Counted from the first letter of the stretch, positions 42,132-55,653 are shown. The stretch is 64,000 nucleotides of DNA from Kuschelorhynchus macadamiae (GCA_030620095.1 JAUTXW010003387.1:496001-560000), one strand, 5' to 3'. The notes: generated from the sequence alone by a model not told the origin. Program-made: numbers and translations.

Positions 42132-42308
42132 ACTCAAATCAACGTAGTATCCAGGGAGAGTGGTTTACTGGTCCGTAAATTTCAAGCCGAAACATTTTTT
42201 TACTTACATATTATTAATCAGTACGAAGAATGTGATCATGTGGTTATAGATATATGTGCTTATCGAGATCCATCGATGCTGGACTGCATGTATTTTGAAA
42301 CATTAAAG
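42132..42308 (+). CDS. ninaB: Carotenoid isomerooxygenase (ninaB/BCO) internal exon
   Basis: Bounded by acceptor attttag and donor AAAG|GTAACC, exactly 59 codons in phase 0. The peptide includes INVVSRESG, ETFFYLHIINQYEE and DICAYRDPSMLDCM, the strongly conserved core of insect ninaB and vertebrate BCO enzymes. The His in YLHIINQYEE is one of the four iron-binding histidines. The enzyme cleaves carotenoids to make retinal chromophore for vision. The next exon (49933) continues the family order directly. Upstream exons are not found in the window. Confidence 0.9.
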
Positions 42309-42849
42309 GTAACCAAATTTGTAACACTCTGAAGGTATAGTGTAGCTTTAAGTTGGCCATAGCCATAAGCCAAAACACACACGGGCGTCAGTAGAGATTC
42401 AAGAAGGAGAAAACAGATATAAAAAGGAACCTTTTAAAATGGAAAGCTATTTATATATAGAAATATTTTTTATTCGGATTTTTAAAGATTGTAAATTTAC
42501 ATATTTCTTCTTTACTTTTTATAGTTCTTTATGGTGACACAACTTGACACTAAAATTTTAATAAAATTTTATTCAAAAGCTGAAAAACTTGATAATATGA
42601 TAAAGATTAATAAAGTAAAATTAAAATACGCTGATGCAGTCCTTTTTGTTACAAATCAAACCTCATCTATTTTACGGCCCTAAGTGTTAATGTAGAAATT
42701 GTCCAATTTGAAACGTCAAAATCAGAAAAACGTTTGCAACAAAATTAGGTAAAGATTATAGGTATTACTTGACATGTCTAGCATATTGAACAGCATGCTA
42801 AAGTCGAAATAGAATGTTTAATTTATAATAGAAGAAAATTTTAAATTTA

Positions 42850-43172
42850 CCAATGCTCCAGTTGGGTCCGGTTACTCATCCGGACTTTACTGATGCAACT
42901 AACTTTTCTCGTCGGGGTGTTTTCAACTTCAGAAATATGTACGTTTGGAATATTGAAAACCAACATTTAGAAACTTAGAGGCATTTTAGTAGGGATTCAA
43001 GATAAATATCTGGGGTGGAATTATCGGAGATCATGTAGTGGGTCTATATGAATTACCGACAAATCTTAATGAAGTGTCTTATCTAAATTTTCTACGAAAT
43101 GGACTTGGTGACCTTTTAGATGATATACTCCTAAATTTAGGACTGAATATAAATATTCAGTATTTTACTTAA
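42850..43172 (+). pseudogene. Tc1/mariner-like transposase catalytic fragment
   Basis: Frames read HPDFTDATNFSRRGVFNFRN, VWNIENQH, then FKINIWGGIIGDHVVG and SYLNFLRNGLGDLLDD. This is the first-to-second-acid region of a DDE transposase (usual forms F.DE..FTR.GVFN.RN..VW..ENPH and F.VNVWAGIIG..LIGP). Frame changes and stops show it is dead. The same superfamily gives fragments at 39029 and 53880. Confidence 0.65.
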
Positions 43173-43607
43173 AAAGAAAATTTAAGAATGAGAAGCAAAT
43201 ACTTGCTTTTATTTTGTTTTAAGTACATCTACTAACTACTTTAAATATATATAAATACTTAAAATACTTTTAGGTATTTAGTAGTTATTAAATACATTCG
43301 TCGATTTGGAATACTTAAGTACCTATAGTACATTTAGATACTTAGAGTATTTAGCTGATTTTAAGTACTGCAAACTTAATGAAGTTAATTTTAAATATTC
43401 ATAACTTTTCATTTCAGACCTTTTTTTCTAAAACATGACTCATATATTTGAACGTCACTGCAATGTCTTAGTTTAAAAAAAAAATAGTTTTGAAGAAAAC
43501 TACATAAAAATTGCATTACATATGAAAGAAAATACGCAATACAGCTATTATTCAAAATTGACAAAGTATTGTGTTAAGTCCTAACACTGGAACCTGTGGT
43601 TGAAGAT

Positions 43608-43793
43608 TGATCAAAATACAAGAGTTCTAACCACACTACACTACAATTTCTTACCAACCAAATTAGCATCATCAGCAGATGATATAAACTAACTATATCA
43701 TCTGCTGATTATGCTAACTTGGTTAGCGAAACGCGCGTCCAGAACGTAACAAGTTGTGGTGTAGTATAGTTAGAACTCTTGTATTTTGATCAA
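43608..43793. mobile_element. Hairpin MITE, 186 bp
   Basis: Begins tgatcaaaatacaag and ends with its complement cttgtattttgatca. The arms mirror one another around tatcatctgctgat, the right arm carrying an additional acgcgcgtccagaacg block. A half copy lies at 18719-18796. Confidence 0.75.
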
Positions 43794-45019
43794 AGTATAA
43801 TGTATTTAAATTCAGTAAAAAAATATGCAAGCTGTGGGTTTTTAAAGCTGTAATATCAGAAACATATTGTTCTACTGTTAAACTGAAGTATTAAGAAATG
43901 GAAAAGCAGAAAATATAATGATAATCTGCTTTATATTTGTAATCCATTTAAACAACTGTACTACAATTTCGATATGTGTATACTTGCCATTTTGATTTTT
44001 TATTTGATTACGTAATTATACAGATGTATGACAGTAATCTTTATATATCTTCTAGATGCGCCTTGTTGCTCTAGACAGTAAATGATAAACAAATGTATAT
44101 TTTAGTATTTATTTAAAACATTCTTATTTCGAATAAACAAAATGTTAATGTATATTTGTAGTGTATTTTAATTTACCATATAGAATTTTTCCGTAAATTT
44201 TAAAAGCTAGAAAAAAGGTAGGGGATTCAAAAAATATAACTACTTAGCGTTCCATTAAAAAAACACATTCTTTGGAAGCTCTTCAATCTTGGGTGCAGAC
44301 AGGAGGAGACTAAAGGCAGCTGCCCACCGAAAAAGTCACCACTAAGACAAATATTGTACAATTTATATTAGACATTTTTTTTTTAGTCATCAGTAGATAT
44401 TGTTTTTGGTAAATGGTAAATGGTAAGAGCTTCATTAAATGATCTAGACACTTTTTTGCTACTGTTAAAATTAATAAAGTTAGGAAGGGTAGAAGTTAAG
44501 GTATGATATGACAAACTTTAAAAAATCATGAGCTGAAAAATTAATTATATTTACAATTTTTTTTAATCTAGTAAAAAAATCTTTTCAGGGATTTTTTTTA
44601 TTGTTCATTTCTATTTAAACAACTTAATAAACGTTAAAAATGTTCTATTATGTAACTTTTAACACATTATAATAAATATTTAAAACTGGTTTTTAAAATT
44701 TTGTGTAATAGGAAAGTAAAGTTGTTTAAATTGAAAATTAAAAAATAAAACTTTTTATACATTTTGAATTAACAATTAAAAGAAAATTTATATTTTTTAA
44801 TAGATTAAATAAAAATTGAAAAATCAATCATTTTTTAACATGCCATGATTTTTCCATCCTTCCTAACTCTATTAATTTTAATAGTTGCTAAAAAGTACCA
44901 TTTCTACGTAAAATTGTATATTCAATTTATAGATAGATAGATAAATAGAGATATGGAGGGGTGACTTGCGCACTTACTTAGGCCTCTTAGGTGGGCCCAT
45001 TGTAACCTCCTTTGGTGTT

Positions 45020-45330
45020 TTACTCATCGAGCCAGCCAACAGCATTGATGTAGTTTAACACTGTGGCGGCCGAGCATCCTCCGATTGTAGCCATTTCTGG
45101 CCATCTTTCCCTCATAATAGATTCTCTGGCATTTATGAGAGCTGGACAGTAGCAAAGAACATGTTCAGCAGCCTCACCGTCCTCGTTACATACTCTACAA
45201 GTTGGAACCGGGACCACGCCCAAGATGTGAGGGTGTTTGTTTACGTTACAGTGTTCTGTTAGCATTCCTATGAGTTGTTTGAGATTACCTCGAGAGAGCC
45301 CGAGGAGTTACCCTATCCGAGCGGCCTCAG
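45020..45330 (-). pseudogene. Non-LTR retrotransposon (Jockey/R1-like) C-terminal fragment
   Basis: The minus frame (45265-45020) has the Cys/His end typical of insect LINE ORF2: CRVCNEDGEAAEHVLCYCPAL. Upstream, a frame with LSRGNLKQLIG extends the homologous region to about 45330 and then breaks up with stops. This would be the RNase H/zinc end of a reverse transcriptase ORF. Confidence 0.7.
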
Positions 45331-45572
45331 GGCCGTATATAACGGCGCCTAAGTGTCTGAACTCTTATATTTTCCATCTCTCCCTTAGAACCTTTCTTGA
45401 CTGCTCATTTATCTTAAGATTAATCTAATCGCCTTAGAGGACATCGGCGCCAAGGGTTCTGGAGTGCATGGTTTGCCCTTTGCTCCGTTACGCGTCAACC
45501 TATATGCTTTTTCATTGAAAATTTACAAAACACATCGTATTTTTCCATCCGTAAAGGACTAAGGATCAACAT

Positions 45573-45578
<6 letters not shown>

Positions 45579-45655
<77 letters not shown>
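45579..45655. repeat. (TA)n microsatellite
   Basis: Pure TA tract of about 77 bp. Confidence 0.95.
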
Positions 45656-45657
<2 letters not shown>

Positions 45658-45914
45658 AAATGAATAAAAACATGAAACAAATGGTAAGAATCATGGACTA
45701 ACATTATATGAAATCTGATATTAATAACCACAAAAAGGAAATATACAATTTTTTTATTGCTTGCCTAAGGCAGAAATCATTTTACGTCAAATTTACAAAA
45801 CTTTGAGTAAAAAAATATAAAACGAAATATATGCTTAGACACAAACAGACAATAACATTATACCCTTCATGTAGGTTAGGTAAATTAATTTTGTAGAATC
45901 ATTATTCCGTCCAG

Positions 45915-46000
45915 GACCAAAATTCGATGAAAATGGATAGCGCCTCAGACCAGGCTCGAGGGGTCCAAGGTTTCATTCCCGGAGTCCTCACTTATTTTAT
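45915..46000 (+). other. tRNA-like / SINE-like segment (weak)
   Basis: The stretch tagcgcctcagaccaggctcg, then ggtttcattcccggagtcc and a T-rich tail resembles a tRNA-derived unit. The B-box equivalent has two mismatches to GGTTCGANTCC and no clover-leaf is obvious. Confidence 0.25.
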
Positions 46001-47870
46001 TTTTTTACAGTATATTGTTGTAAATTTTACTTAGGTTTTGAATATCTGCTTTTGAATTGACAGAATTTGGGTTCTTTTTTATAAAAATCATTTCTAAAAC
46101 TTCCCCTTTTTCTTTATGTTGTTCTGTTTTTAATACGCGAGTTTCTTTGTAATTAAATTTATGATTATTTTGGGCTTCGTGTTTTGTCAAAGCGGTTAGA
46201 TTTTTCTTGTCGTACTTGTGGCCGTTTATTCTGTTTTCGAAATATTGACTTGATTGACCAATGTATACACCATTGCAATTTGTACAAGGGATTTCATAAA
46301 TTGTGTAAGATTTTTTATTTTTCGGGGGTTTTTGCTTTAAGTTTACTATAGTTAGTTTGAAGTAAATTGTTTACTTTATGACTGATTGACATGTTCTGCT
46401 TTTTAAAAAAGTATTGCAGATTCTCAGACAAACTCGTGACATAGGGAAGAGTCAAATAATGTTTTTTTGTTTTTGTTTTGATCATTATTTCGTACCGCCA
46501 TGTTATGTGTTTTGTTATTATAATTTTGAATCCTAGATTTAAAAATTGAGTTAATTAATTTTTCTGGGTAGCGGTTTTGCGTTAGAATATGTTTCGCTTT
46601 TTTTAAGGCATTTTTTCGGTAGTTTTGATCGGATAATTCAACAGCTCTGTCAGCTAAAAGTTTGAATTATATTATCTTTATGGTGGAGGGTCATATCAAG
46701 AAAGCTTATTTGATTATTTTGTCAATATTGAAACTTAATTTCTCATGGTAGCTGTGAAAGCAGGATAAAATATAATTTTCTTGCCCTCTTGGGATGGCTG
46801 TCAAACAATCATCGACGTATCTATAGAAAAAAGAAAGTTGAAAATTAATTTGGCAATAGCTTGGTCCTCCAAATCTTCAAGAATCAGTTGAGCTATACAA
46901 CTCGAAATGGCAGATCCCATGACACAACCGTAAATTTGCCTGTGAAATTTATTAAGTTTAAGTTTTTGATATGTATTTGTAGGATCATTTTTTATTTGTT
47001 TATAGGTAGTAGAGTCCAGAAGAAGACTGTTCATTTTCAAGTCATAATCACAGGCGTTCATTATAACAGTTTTGTTAGATTTATCCGGTTTTAGGATTTT
47101 TTATTGAGGATTTTTTTTAAGGAAGCATTTTGTTTGATTTATTTTTTTATCAAGATCCTTAATAAATAAATAATAAATACGGTTATGTTTTCGGGGAAAT
47201 AAAGATCTTTTTTTAAAATTAGTAATCATATTACAGCAAGTTGCCCTGACTTCGTCCTTTTTTTCTGTTGGTAAACTATGTGTAGAAGTTTCTATATTGG
47301 CAATAATATCCGGAATTGGAGTATCTATTTTGTCATTAATGGGCATTGCGAATTCTGGACCTAGACTGAGAACATCAACCACGTAATTAGGTAGAGTAGT
47401 GCCGGAAATATTTTCTATCCATTCTTTTTGTATCTTAATATAGGGAGTGTTATTTTGTTGTGCAGAGCTATTAAGAGAGTTAAATTTTTTTAAATTAATT
47501 TGCTTTATTTTGTTAAACAAAGTTTCGTATTTTTCAATTTGATGATTTAAAAAATCATTTTTTACATTTGGTGGAATGAGTTAATTTAAATTGTCCTTAA
47601 ATTTATTTATTTCGTTTTCTAGAAAATCAATGTACTTAATTGTGTCCGAAATTAATAGGTTTAGACAACTTACCTTAAAATTTTTAAGGATCTTAAATCG
47701 AAATTTTGCCTTAGGTTTACAAACTGAAATTGAAGGTGTTTTGTTTTTCGATTAAGGAATTTTGGTATTATATCATCATTTCGGCAGCTCAAAAGGAACG
47801 TTCTTCTATTTTTCATATTTGTCAATTTGTTGTATGATATAATTTTCTTCATGGTTCATATATTTATATT
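46000..47870 (-). mobile_element. Penelope-like element (RT + GIY-YIG), degraded
   Basis: On the minus strand the N-terminal frame (47520-47101) has the LPNYVVDVLSLGPEFA block typical of Penelope-like RTs. The next frame (47061-46801) has RQIYGCVMGSAISSCIAQLILEDLE (like the QI.G.AMG.P.SP..A...ME region). Beyond several breaks, YIGQSSQYFENRINGHKYD and TKHEAQNNHKFNY give the GIY-YIG endonuclease (about 46290-46005). Order and spacing match an RT followed by a nuclease. Several stops make it inactive. A (TA)n tract lies at its 5' side. Confidence 0.75.

Positions 47871-47872
<2 letters not shown>

Positions 47873-47930
<58 letters not shown>
47873..47930. repeat. (TA)n microsatellite at the Helitron 3' end
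   Basis: Pure TA tract directly abutting the CTAG terminus of the Helitron fragment; likely the insertion target. Confidence 0.9.
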
Positions 47931-47931
<1 letters not shown>

Positions 47932-48610
47932 TAGCGGGTACCTGCGACTTCGTTCGCGTATGTGACTATAATGAAACGGATGTAAATCTCTTCATTTGAG
48001 TACCTCTTAATAAACCACGTTTGTTGTTCATTTCTCTGGCTGTAAAATAGTCAAGCTACTACGCGAACTTACTCTAGTGCATGCAACAAAGAGTTGACTA
48101 TGGGAAAAACAATCGTAGCGCAAGTCCACTCCAGCTTTAGTTAAGCATTGCCCTTGAGCTTTGTTAATTTTCATGGCAAAATAAAGCTTAAAGGAAACTG
48201 TACACTGTACTGTACTGTGACGAAATTAAAGGGACCAGAAATAACTCTATTACATTGTTTTGTAATGTTTTAACCTGTAACCGAGTTCCATTACACAGTT
48301 TTGTTGGTTTTAAATTTCGAATAAGCATCACTGATACCTCCACTTTTAAAGTTAACTCGTGAGGAGGGATTCCTGAAGGGTTTAGAGAGTGTAGGAACTC
48401 GATAGGATAATAACCGCATTTTTTTGTTGGTCTATAACTACCTACATCTATTGAGTAGTATGTTAATTGTGGAGCAGTAATTTTTTCCAATAAAGCTAGA
48501 TTTATTTCATCTGCTGTGCTATTTTGTAAAGTAGTTAATATAGCTCGTTCTTTAAACCAAGAAGCGATTTTATTTTGACAACTTTCGAGTTTACTATAAA
48601 CATTTAAGGG
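47931..48610 (-). mobile_element. Helitron 3' end with PIF1-type helicase C-terminus
   Basis: The minus strand encodes WFKERAILTTLQN, YYPIEFLHSLNPSGIPPHEL, VMLIRNLKPTKLCNGTRL, and, after a frame change near 48190, YFAMKINKAQGQCL and CFSHSQLFVACTRV. These are the last motifs of the Helitron PIF1-like helicase. The sequence ends with a small GC hairpin (gcgaacgaagtcgc), then CTAG followed by T in the TA tract, which fits the Helitron 3' rule (CTRR, A|T target). The 5' part is missing. Confidence 0.8.
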
Positions 48611-49150
48611 GTAGTTTCACCCCCTTGGAAACTAAGTTTCAATGAATCCTTTCTTGTCGAACCTCTGCTCTCTAAAAGCAAGCTGTTTGCACAAGCTTCC
48701 TATTTTTTCAAAAACCCTGTATAAATTTATAAATAATTTTAAAATATGTAATAAAATGAAATAAAAAGCACATGTTTAAGTGTTTTTCCGAATAACTAAC
48801 AGTTTTTTATATACAAAATATAATATTAAAGGGGTGGTTTCAGCCGCTTGGACAAGTTTTTAAAAAATTTTAAAATATGTAAAAAAATAAAATATAAAGT
48901 ATATTATGTTCATGCGTTTTCCGAGTAACTAACGGTTTTTTAAATAAAATATATTATAATATTTAAGGGATGGTTTTACCCCTTTGGACACATTGTATTA
49001 ATTTTTTAAAAATCCTAAAATATGTAAAATAATAAATTAAAAACATGTGTTCAAACGTTTGTTCGAAAAACTGGCCGTAAAATAAAAAATATTGTAATAT
49101 TTAAGGGGTGGTTTCACCTCCTTGAAATTTGTGTTTTGAAAAATCCCTTT
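48605..49150. repeat. Four degenerate tandem units with a small palindrome
   Basis: Units start near 48605, 48829, 48962 and 49104. Each has aagg(g)g(t/a)(a/g)(g)tttcaccccc-type sequence followed by cttgg, aaaatatgtaa and a ccgaaaaac-like end. The ggggtggtttcaccccc core can form a short hairpin. No coding capacity. Confidence 0.65.
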
Positions 49151-49253
49151 TTATCGAATCTCTACACCCTAAAATCAACCTGTATGCCAAAATTCAGCCT
49201 TTTACCTCAAGCTCAAGGCTTGAGCTGGAGCGTGATGAGTGAGTCAGTCAAGT

Positions 49254-49908
<655 letters not shown>

Positions 49909-49932
49909 TTAATATTAATTACTATTTTTTAG

Positions 49933-50164
49933 AATATGCAAAGCAATCCAGACTATGCTAAAATGTTTAGGGGAAGACCAATTAGGTTTGTACTACCCCT
50001 CGTTCCAGAACAAAAAAAGTCTGCCCCCGAAGCCAATCTAGTAACTTTAGCCAACACCAAAGCCACAGCAACCTACATGGAAAATGGTAACATACTTGTT
50101 AAGGCTGAAAAACTGTGCAATCTTGGTTGCGAGACGCCTAGAATCAATTATGAAAAATATTTAG
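49933..50164 (+). CDS. ninaB: Carotenoid isomerooxygenase (ninaB/BCO) internal exon
   Basis: Bounded by acceptor ttttttag and donor TTTAG|GTAAAA; 232 bases leave phase 1 at a Gly codon, consistent with the family (YLG|K). The peptide starts [16 protein letters not shown] and ends [19 protein letters not shown], both hallmark carotenoid-oxygenase sequences that directly follow the exon at 42132-42308. The following exon, with the YRYFYA segment, was not found within the window. The frame is intact, suggesting a working host gene. Confidence 0.9.
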
Positions 50165-50610
50165 GTAAAAATGTATTATTATTTATTGCTATTATTTGTT
50201 CAAATTATTACTTTTATGAACGCCAAGTTACATTCCAGTACTACTTTCCCAAAATTGCCATTCTTGTAATAGTTTGTTGAATTTAAAATTAAAACAAAAA
50301 AAACAACCAAATAGTTTTTGTACAGCTATTCGAAATCGACCCACAAACATGGAACAAAAACAAAAACAAAAAACAGTACTATATTTGTAATTACGAGCAA
50401 GACTATATGATAATAAAAATTATTTACTATTTGGGTAAATTGGCATTGTGATAATACAGATATGTACATTTCTATACCCCTTATTTCAGAAAATGTAGGG
50501 GAAAAATCTGCCGAATAATTAAAAAATATTTTAGGTATCTCCACAAGTAAAGCCTCTTCTATTGATGTTGATAGCCCTCTCGATTGGACAAAAAGTTATA
50601 TGTTTTTAAA

Positions 50611-50773
50611 TGTGTTCAGATTATTTGTTGCGTTTAGATAGGCAAACAAAAATCTTTTTTGGTTTTTTCGCAACTGAATAAAAATATTTAACTTTAAATT
50701 AATTGCTTCAATTAATTTAAAGTTAAATATTTTTATTCAGTTGCGAAAAAGCCAAAAAAGATTTTTGTTTGTC
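50611..50773. repeat. R1 repeat as a near-perfect palindrome
   Basis: The arms 50643-50704 and 50708-50773 are almost exact inverted copies around an attaattgcttcaattaat centre; both contain ttttttcgcaactg or its complement. This is two R1 units head to head. Confidence 0.8.
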
Positions 50774-50999
50774 AAGTTATATGTTGCCATTTTTTTGCCA
50801 CATATAATTTTTTCGAACAAAAAATGTTGGCGGTTTTGTCACTGGTTTTTAAATCCATACTAATTTAATCCCGGTATTTCAAACCCTCAGCATGATAAGT
50901 AATTCACTGTGACAGATACACGTACAGGTAACATTAAAAATTAGGGGTGATTAAGTTACTTTAATATATAAAAATGTTCCCAATCTCCTTTTCGCCAAT

Positions 51000-51310
51000 T
51001 TAAACCATATATTGGAGAATATAAAAGTGCGTGCTCACTTAGCGAACAAGACCGCACGAACAACACCGCACGCATATGGTGAAAACGTGCGTTCGTGTTT
51101 AATTCCTGCCAAACAACTGACTGTCGGAAAGCGGGCGAACGACACCGTACGCATACGTTCGGTCAATGTAGACGTTAAAGCGAATATTGAACCAATGCTT
51201 TTCATTGCAAGTGCATCATTTGTAATTCTTAATGAGGAAGTGAAAAGAAAGGGCCGTTGGTAGATCAGATCTCTATTTAAAAGCAGATATAGGGGTATAG
51301 AACTAATGCA
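51000..51310 (+). pseudogene. PIF/Harbinger-like transposon scrap (tentative)
   Basis: The frame reads FIASASFVILNEEVKRKGRW and, after a stop, IRSLFKSRYRG. This resembles the start of Harbinger nucleases (ASA..L...KRR..W.RP..K.R). The CpG-rich stretch before it, with repeated gcgtgctc/gtgcgttcg motifs, may be a terminal region. Short and uncertain. Confidence 0.4.
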
Positions 51311-53161
51311 GGACCTCGGAACTAAGTGCCTATGGGAGGTGCAAGTGGTGCATGGCATATAATCCATATAAAATTGAATACTGTTGGCCGTTACGTGATA
51401 AAAATCCATGGATAAAATTTTAGAAAAAACAACTTAGTTTTAAAGATTTTCACTATATTTGTTGGCAACATCACATGTTTCGCACCTTCTACAGATGTTG
51501 AGGTACAACTAAAATACTACGTTGTTAACATGAAAAAGGTAAACAACAGGTAACAAAAATAGGAAAAAACCCAAAGAAGGCGGTGTTACAATAAAATTTA
51601 AAATTATGACTTAAATATCTACGACAAAAGGACGGTTTAGTAAAATAAATTTAACAAACGAGAACTATTTAATTCTAATTGGTCATTTAGCAAAGGGTCA
51701 ATCCTATTTTAATTTGTTTATTTCCAGAAATTCAAGCATTTTAATTGTATGCCCTTATTTTCGATATGTAGAATTTTAAACTTATGATTAAATGATTGTA
51801 GTCCGAGTATATTTTTTTTATAAAAAATTGTATTTCCCTCTTTTTAGTGTTATTTATAAGAAGTTTTACTAAAAATGTCAGGCTCAAAGTTTTCCAGGGA
51901 TAACCCTAGGTTAAAATATTAGACGTTCCTAATAACTAGAACAGGTACTCGGGTCTATTCGTTACCACCACAAATTTTAAGTGTAACGATCTGTCACACT
52001 TAAAATTTGGCTAGAATGATGATAAGTAATATTATCGTTGCTTGAATAATCAAACAACGAATTATAAAAATCCGTCTACATAGAAAATCAATAATACAAA
52101 TTGTTAAAAATTAAAATAATTAATAAAATTAGAAACGAACTTGGTGCCCCTAAAAACTCCAGAAAATATATGAAATGCTAAATTTTGGCTCATTCCTCCT
52201 TTCCACTTGCTGACACAACAAATATGTTTTGGTAAGATTTATTGTTACCTACCAAATTAGCATGATCAGAAAAAGTTTGTACCCCCATAGGTTAGAGGAT
52301 GCACCTCTTTACTTTTTTGCGTTATTTACAATTTATACATCAAATTTCAGTATTTCAATTTATATTAAAGCATTCAATTTTCTCACACGAAAACAAATCA
52401 AAATGGCGCCATTACCTAATTTTTATATTTTTAAAATCTGCTCGCTATAAGGCACCTATCCTAAATACTTCTTGAAAAAAATCATGCAATTTGGCCAAAT
52501 CTTCCCAGAGAAATTGATTTGTAAAAGTTGCAGAAATTATTAAATAGTTAATAGAAAATTATATTCTAACAATGTAGAAACCGCGTGGTACATGCCAATA
52601 AAATTAACCCCTTCTTGTTTATTGTAAATGTACTGGGCTTTAAAAACATTTTTTGTCTTTAGAAACTCCAGAGAAATTTGAGAAAGAGACAATCGCTGCC
52701 GCAAGAAGCGCAATGCGTTTCTATTGACTCCACTATGTAGAAAATCATTTTCTGTTTGTACGGATTTTTTAAAAATAAAGGTATCAAACACAGTAAATTT
52801 ATAACCACCGAGATGCGACCCATTTGATAATAATGATGTTTTATTAAAAAATATATTTGTTGGATTTGCTACACATTTTTAAGATATCCTGTATATATAG
52901 ATAATATAATTAGTTCAAAACTACGTACTAAACTCTACCACTTTTATATCCGACAAATTTGTCTTCAAAATATTGAGAGTGGCCAATTATAGGGAGTGAC
53001 CCTAGACATAGAAGCATATACATAGAAAATCAGCATTTGAGCCCCTAAAAACCACGGTCAGCATAAGAAATTCCCCATTCATTTTTATGAAAAGTCATCC
53101 CATTTGGTCAAACCCAAAAATAAATTTTCTTCAAATTTTTAAATTTACTGACAATATTCTA

Positions 53162-53263
<102 letters not shown>

Positions 53264-53879
53264 TAAATTATGTATATTGAATATATATACTTATTGAAAA
53301 TACTCATTGAAAAGTAAAACCATAATTCAATCGACGTTTCGCTCATTATATTGAGCTTTCCTAAGATATTTTAATAAAAACATGTATAGTTAATATTTAA
53401 GTTTTAAAATTAAAAACATTACTGAAAAAACATCACTCAAAAAACATTACATTTAAAATAAATAATGATCAAAAAACAAAATTAATATTATACATACAAG
53501 GTTCGTACTAGGTAAAGCCAATTTAACGATTTTTTAAGCATGAATTATTCTATATACAGTGAGCCCACGAATTGATTCCGGAAGGGAAAAAACATTTTTA
53601 TTTGTGGATTATGGTAACTCTATATAAAAACTCCTGCTTAGGCTAAACCATTAACAAATCAGTGTCACTTTTCTAATTTATTATACAGGGTGCTAAAAAG
53701 CGTCCATAATTTAAAAAATGTTTCTTCAAATTATATGACGAATACATTTAAAAATTCTCAAAATCAGTATTATTTGTTTAATATAGTCTATACACGGTGC
53801 AAAAAAAAAAGAAATAAAAATTGGCAACTGACATTTTTTCAATTAACTAAGTAATTAATCAATTAATTAGAAAAAGAGT

Positions 53880-54100
53880 CACAAAATTCGGTAAGTAAAT
53901 TATTCAAAGGTAACCACCACCACTGTTGCCCACTTTTCTAAACCTTATATCTGTTGTGAAATTCCTACATTTGAATATTTTCAATGGTTTCACAAATTCG
54001 GACTTTTAAAACATCTAAGTATTATAGAGGGGATTCCCATGTTTTCTGCTTTAATTGTTCCCAAGAATAAAAGCCTTATGTAAAATCAGGACGAGGTTGG
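53880..54100 (-). pseudogene. Tc1/mariner-like transposase C-terminal scrap
   Basis: Minus-strand frame reads RPDFT, FYSWEQLKQKTWESPL, YLDVLKVRICETIENI and KSGQQWW, a decayed version of the SPDL..CDFFLWG.LK..... DLK.RI...I.. C-terminus that contains the third acidic residue. Several stops are present. Confidence 0.5.
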
Positions 54101-54850
54101 TCCGTATCGATCGATTCAACATTTAAAAAATATCTATGTAACCATTACCGAACAACGCGTGTGCTGTGTAGATATCTCGTAGGAAAAACTGATTTTGTAG
54201 GATATTTAGGGATATACTTAGTATTTAAGTGGTATTTTATTTAAGTATAGAATTTAAAATTTTCAAATATTCATCCTTTTTCGTATTTTCGAAAGATGTC
54301 GAAGGTATCCATCCATTGCTTTGGCTGCGGCAGCATTTTATTCTTCGTCTAAACACATTTTATTTCTGTTTAAGTTAAGTACACTGGCGATGCGCATATA
54401 TTTTGAAGTAATGGATTCGACTCTTTTGCCTGTCAAGGACATTTGCCACTTTTCGTAAAGTCAACACTCTTTAAGTATGAAATATCTGCTCCAAAACTAT
54501 ATTATTAGACCATAAAACCTTTCTGTTATACATTTCGAGATAGGTATTTGATTGAAATTAATGGAAATATAATATTACTAACAACCGGATTGACTCCGGA
54601 GGAGGAGGAGGAAAATTTTTAATTGTGGAGGTTACAAAATCATTCTTTATACACATATCTACTTAGAAACTGCATAATTTAAAAAATCGCACGTGAAAAC
54701 CCACTTTTTGGAAATTAAGTAATTGACGCATTCAACAACTTCTAAAATAAGTATTATTTTTCGCTATAATACTAATTATATTATTTTTATTTTTTTTTTG
54801 TCTCACAGTATTCCTGTGGTTTTATTTTATGCTGACGGGATTATACCAAA

Positions 54851-55140
54851 TCAGTACCAAAAAAACAACTGTTGTGTATTAAGAAATAATCTAACGATGC
54901 TACATGTTTCCAAAATGACCGATTTATGGATATTCCTCTGAATGTCTGTATTAAGTCCTAATTGAGCCAAATGCGGTGTAAACGTTGTTGGGGTGGGGCC
55001 TGTTACTAATATAACGAGAGGAATAATAATGACTCTTTTCTGTTTCCACAGCCTTTTTATTTCCATTGCCAAGTCGGTGTATTTGGCGATCTTCTTACTG
55101 TATTTCGCTTGGATATTCTCGTCGTTGGGGACAGCCATGT
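54851..55140 (-). pseudogene. Non-LTR retrotransposon RT C-terminal fragment
   Basis: Minus-strand frame from about 55136: IDMAVPNDENIQAKYSKKI, then YTDLAMEIKRLWKQ, PLVILVTGP and ILETCSIVRLFL. This matches the C-terminal region common to a class of insect LINE proteins (D.AVP...N......EK...Y..L..EIK..W). The upstream part of the frame is an (ATT)n run, not coding. Confidence 0.7.
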
Positions 55141-55260
55141 CAATTATTTTTATTATTATTGTTATTATTATTATAAATAATATCGATATTATTACTATTA
55201 TTATTATTTCATCAATATTATCATTTTTTTCAATATTAATCAATAAAGTTTTAGTTTCAA
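55141..55260. repeat. (ATT)n-like low-complexity tract
   Basis: Imperfect tattattattgtt repeats beside the LINE fragment. Confidence 0.7.
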
Positions 55261-55293
55261 GTAGTTATTTAAGGAGAGAAGCGCCTCCTCCTC

Positions 55294-55609
55294 TGTTAGT
55301 TAAATTAAACACTTTATAACTGTTTCTAAGTATAAAATAGCATATATTAATTTAACTTTATAATGAGCGTGATTAATGATTGACAACAACATAAAAGACT
55401 AAACCTAGACTGAATGACAAGTTTTCATTCTAGTGGCGACATCTATAATCCTATAACCAAAACATTGTATAGAAAGGAAGATTACATTTCTAATGGTATA
55501 CCTACATTAGCTTATAAAATCCTATCGTAGATGGCACACTTAGTTAATACAAGTAAATATAGGAGGTGCGTCTAAATACCGTATTAATGGATTAGTTTAA
55601 ATCCCAACA
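55294..55609 (-). repeat. 3' LTR of the Copia element
   Basis: 316 bp; 5 substitutions against the other LTR. A short purine-rich stretch (AACGGGGAG in element sense, 55610-55618) precedes it. Confidence 0.9.
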
Positions 55610-55653
55610 CTCCCCGTTAATCCAGTAATACAAACTAAACAAACACAAAAAAA

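Noticed and set aside
51035..51409. Minus-strand 124-aa ORF
   Set aside because: Antisense to a Harbinger-like scrap; no recognisable motif.
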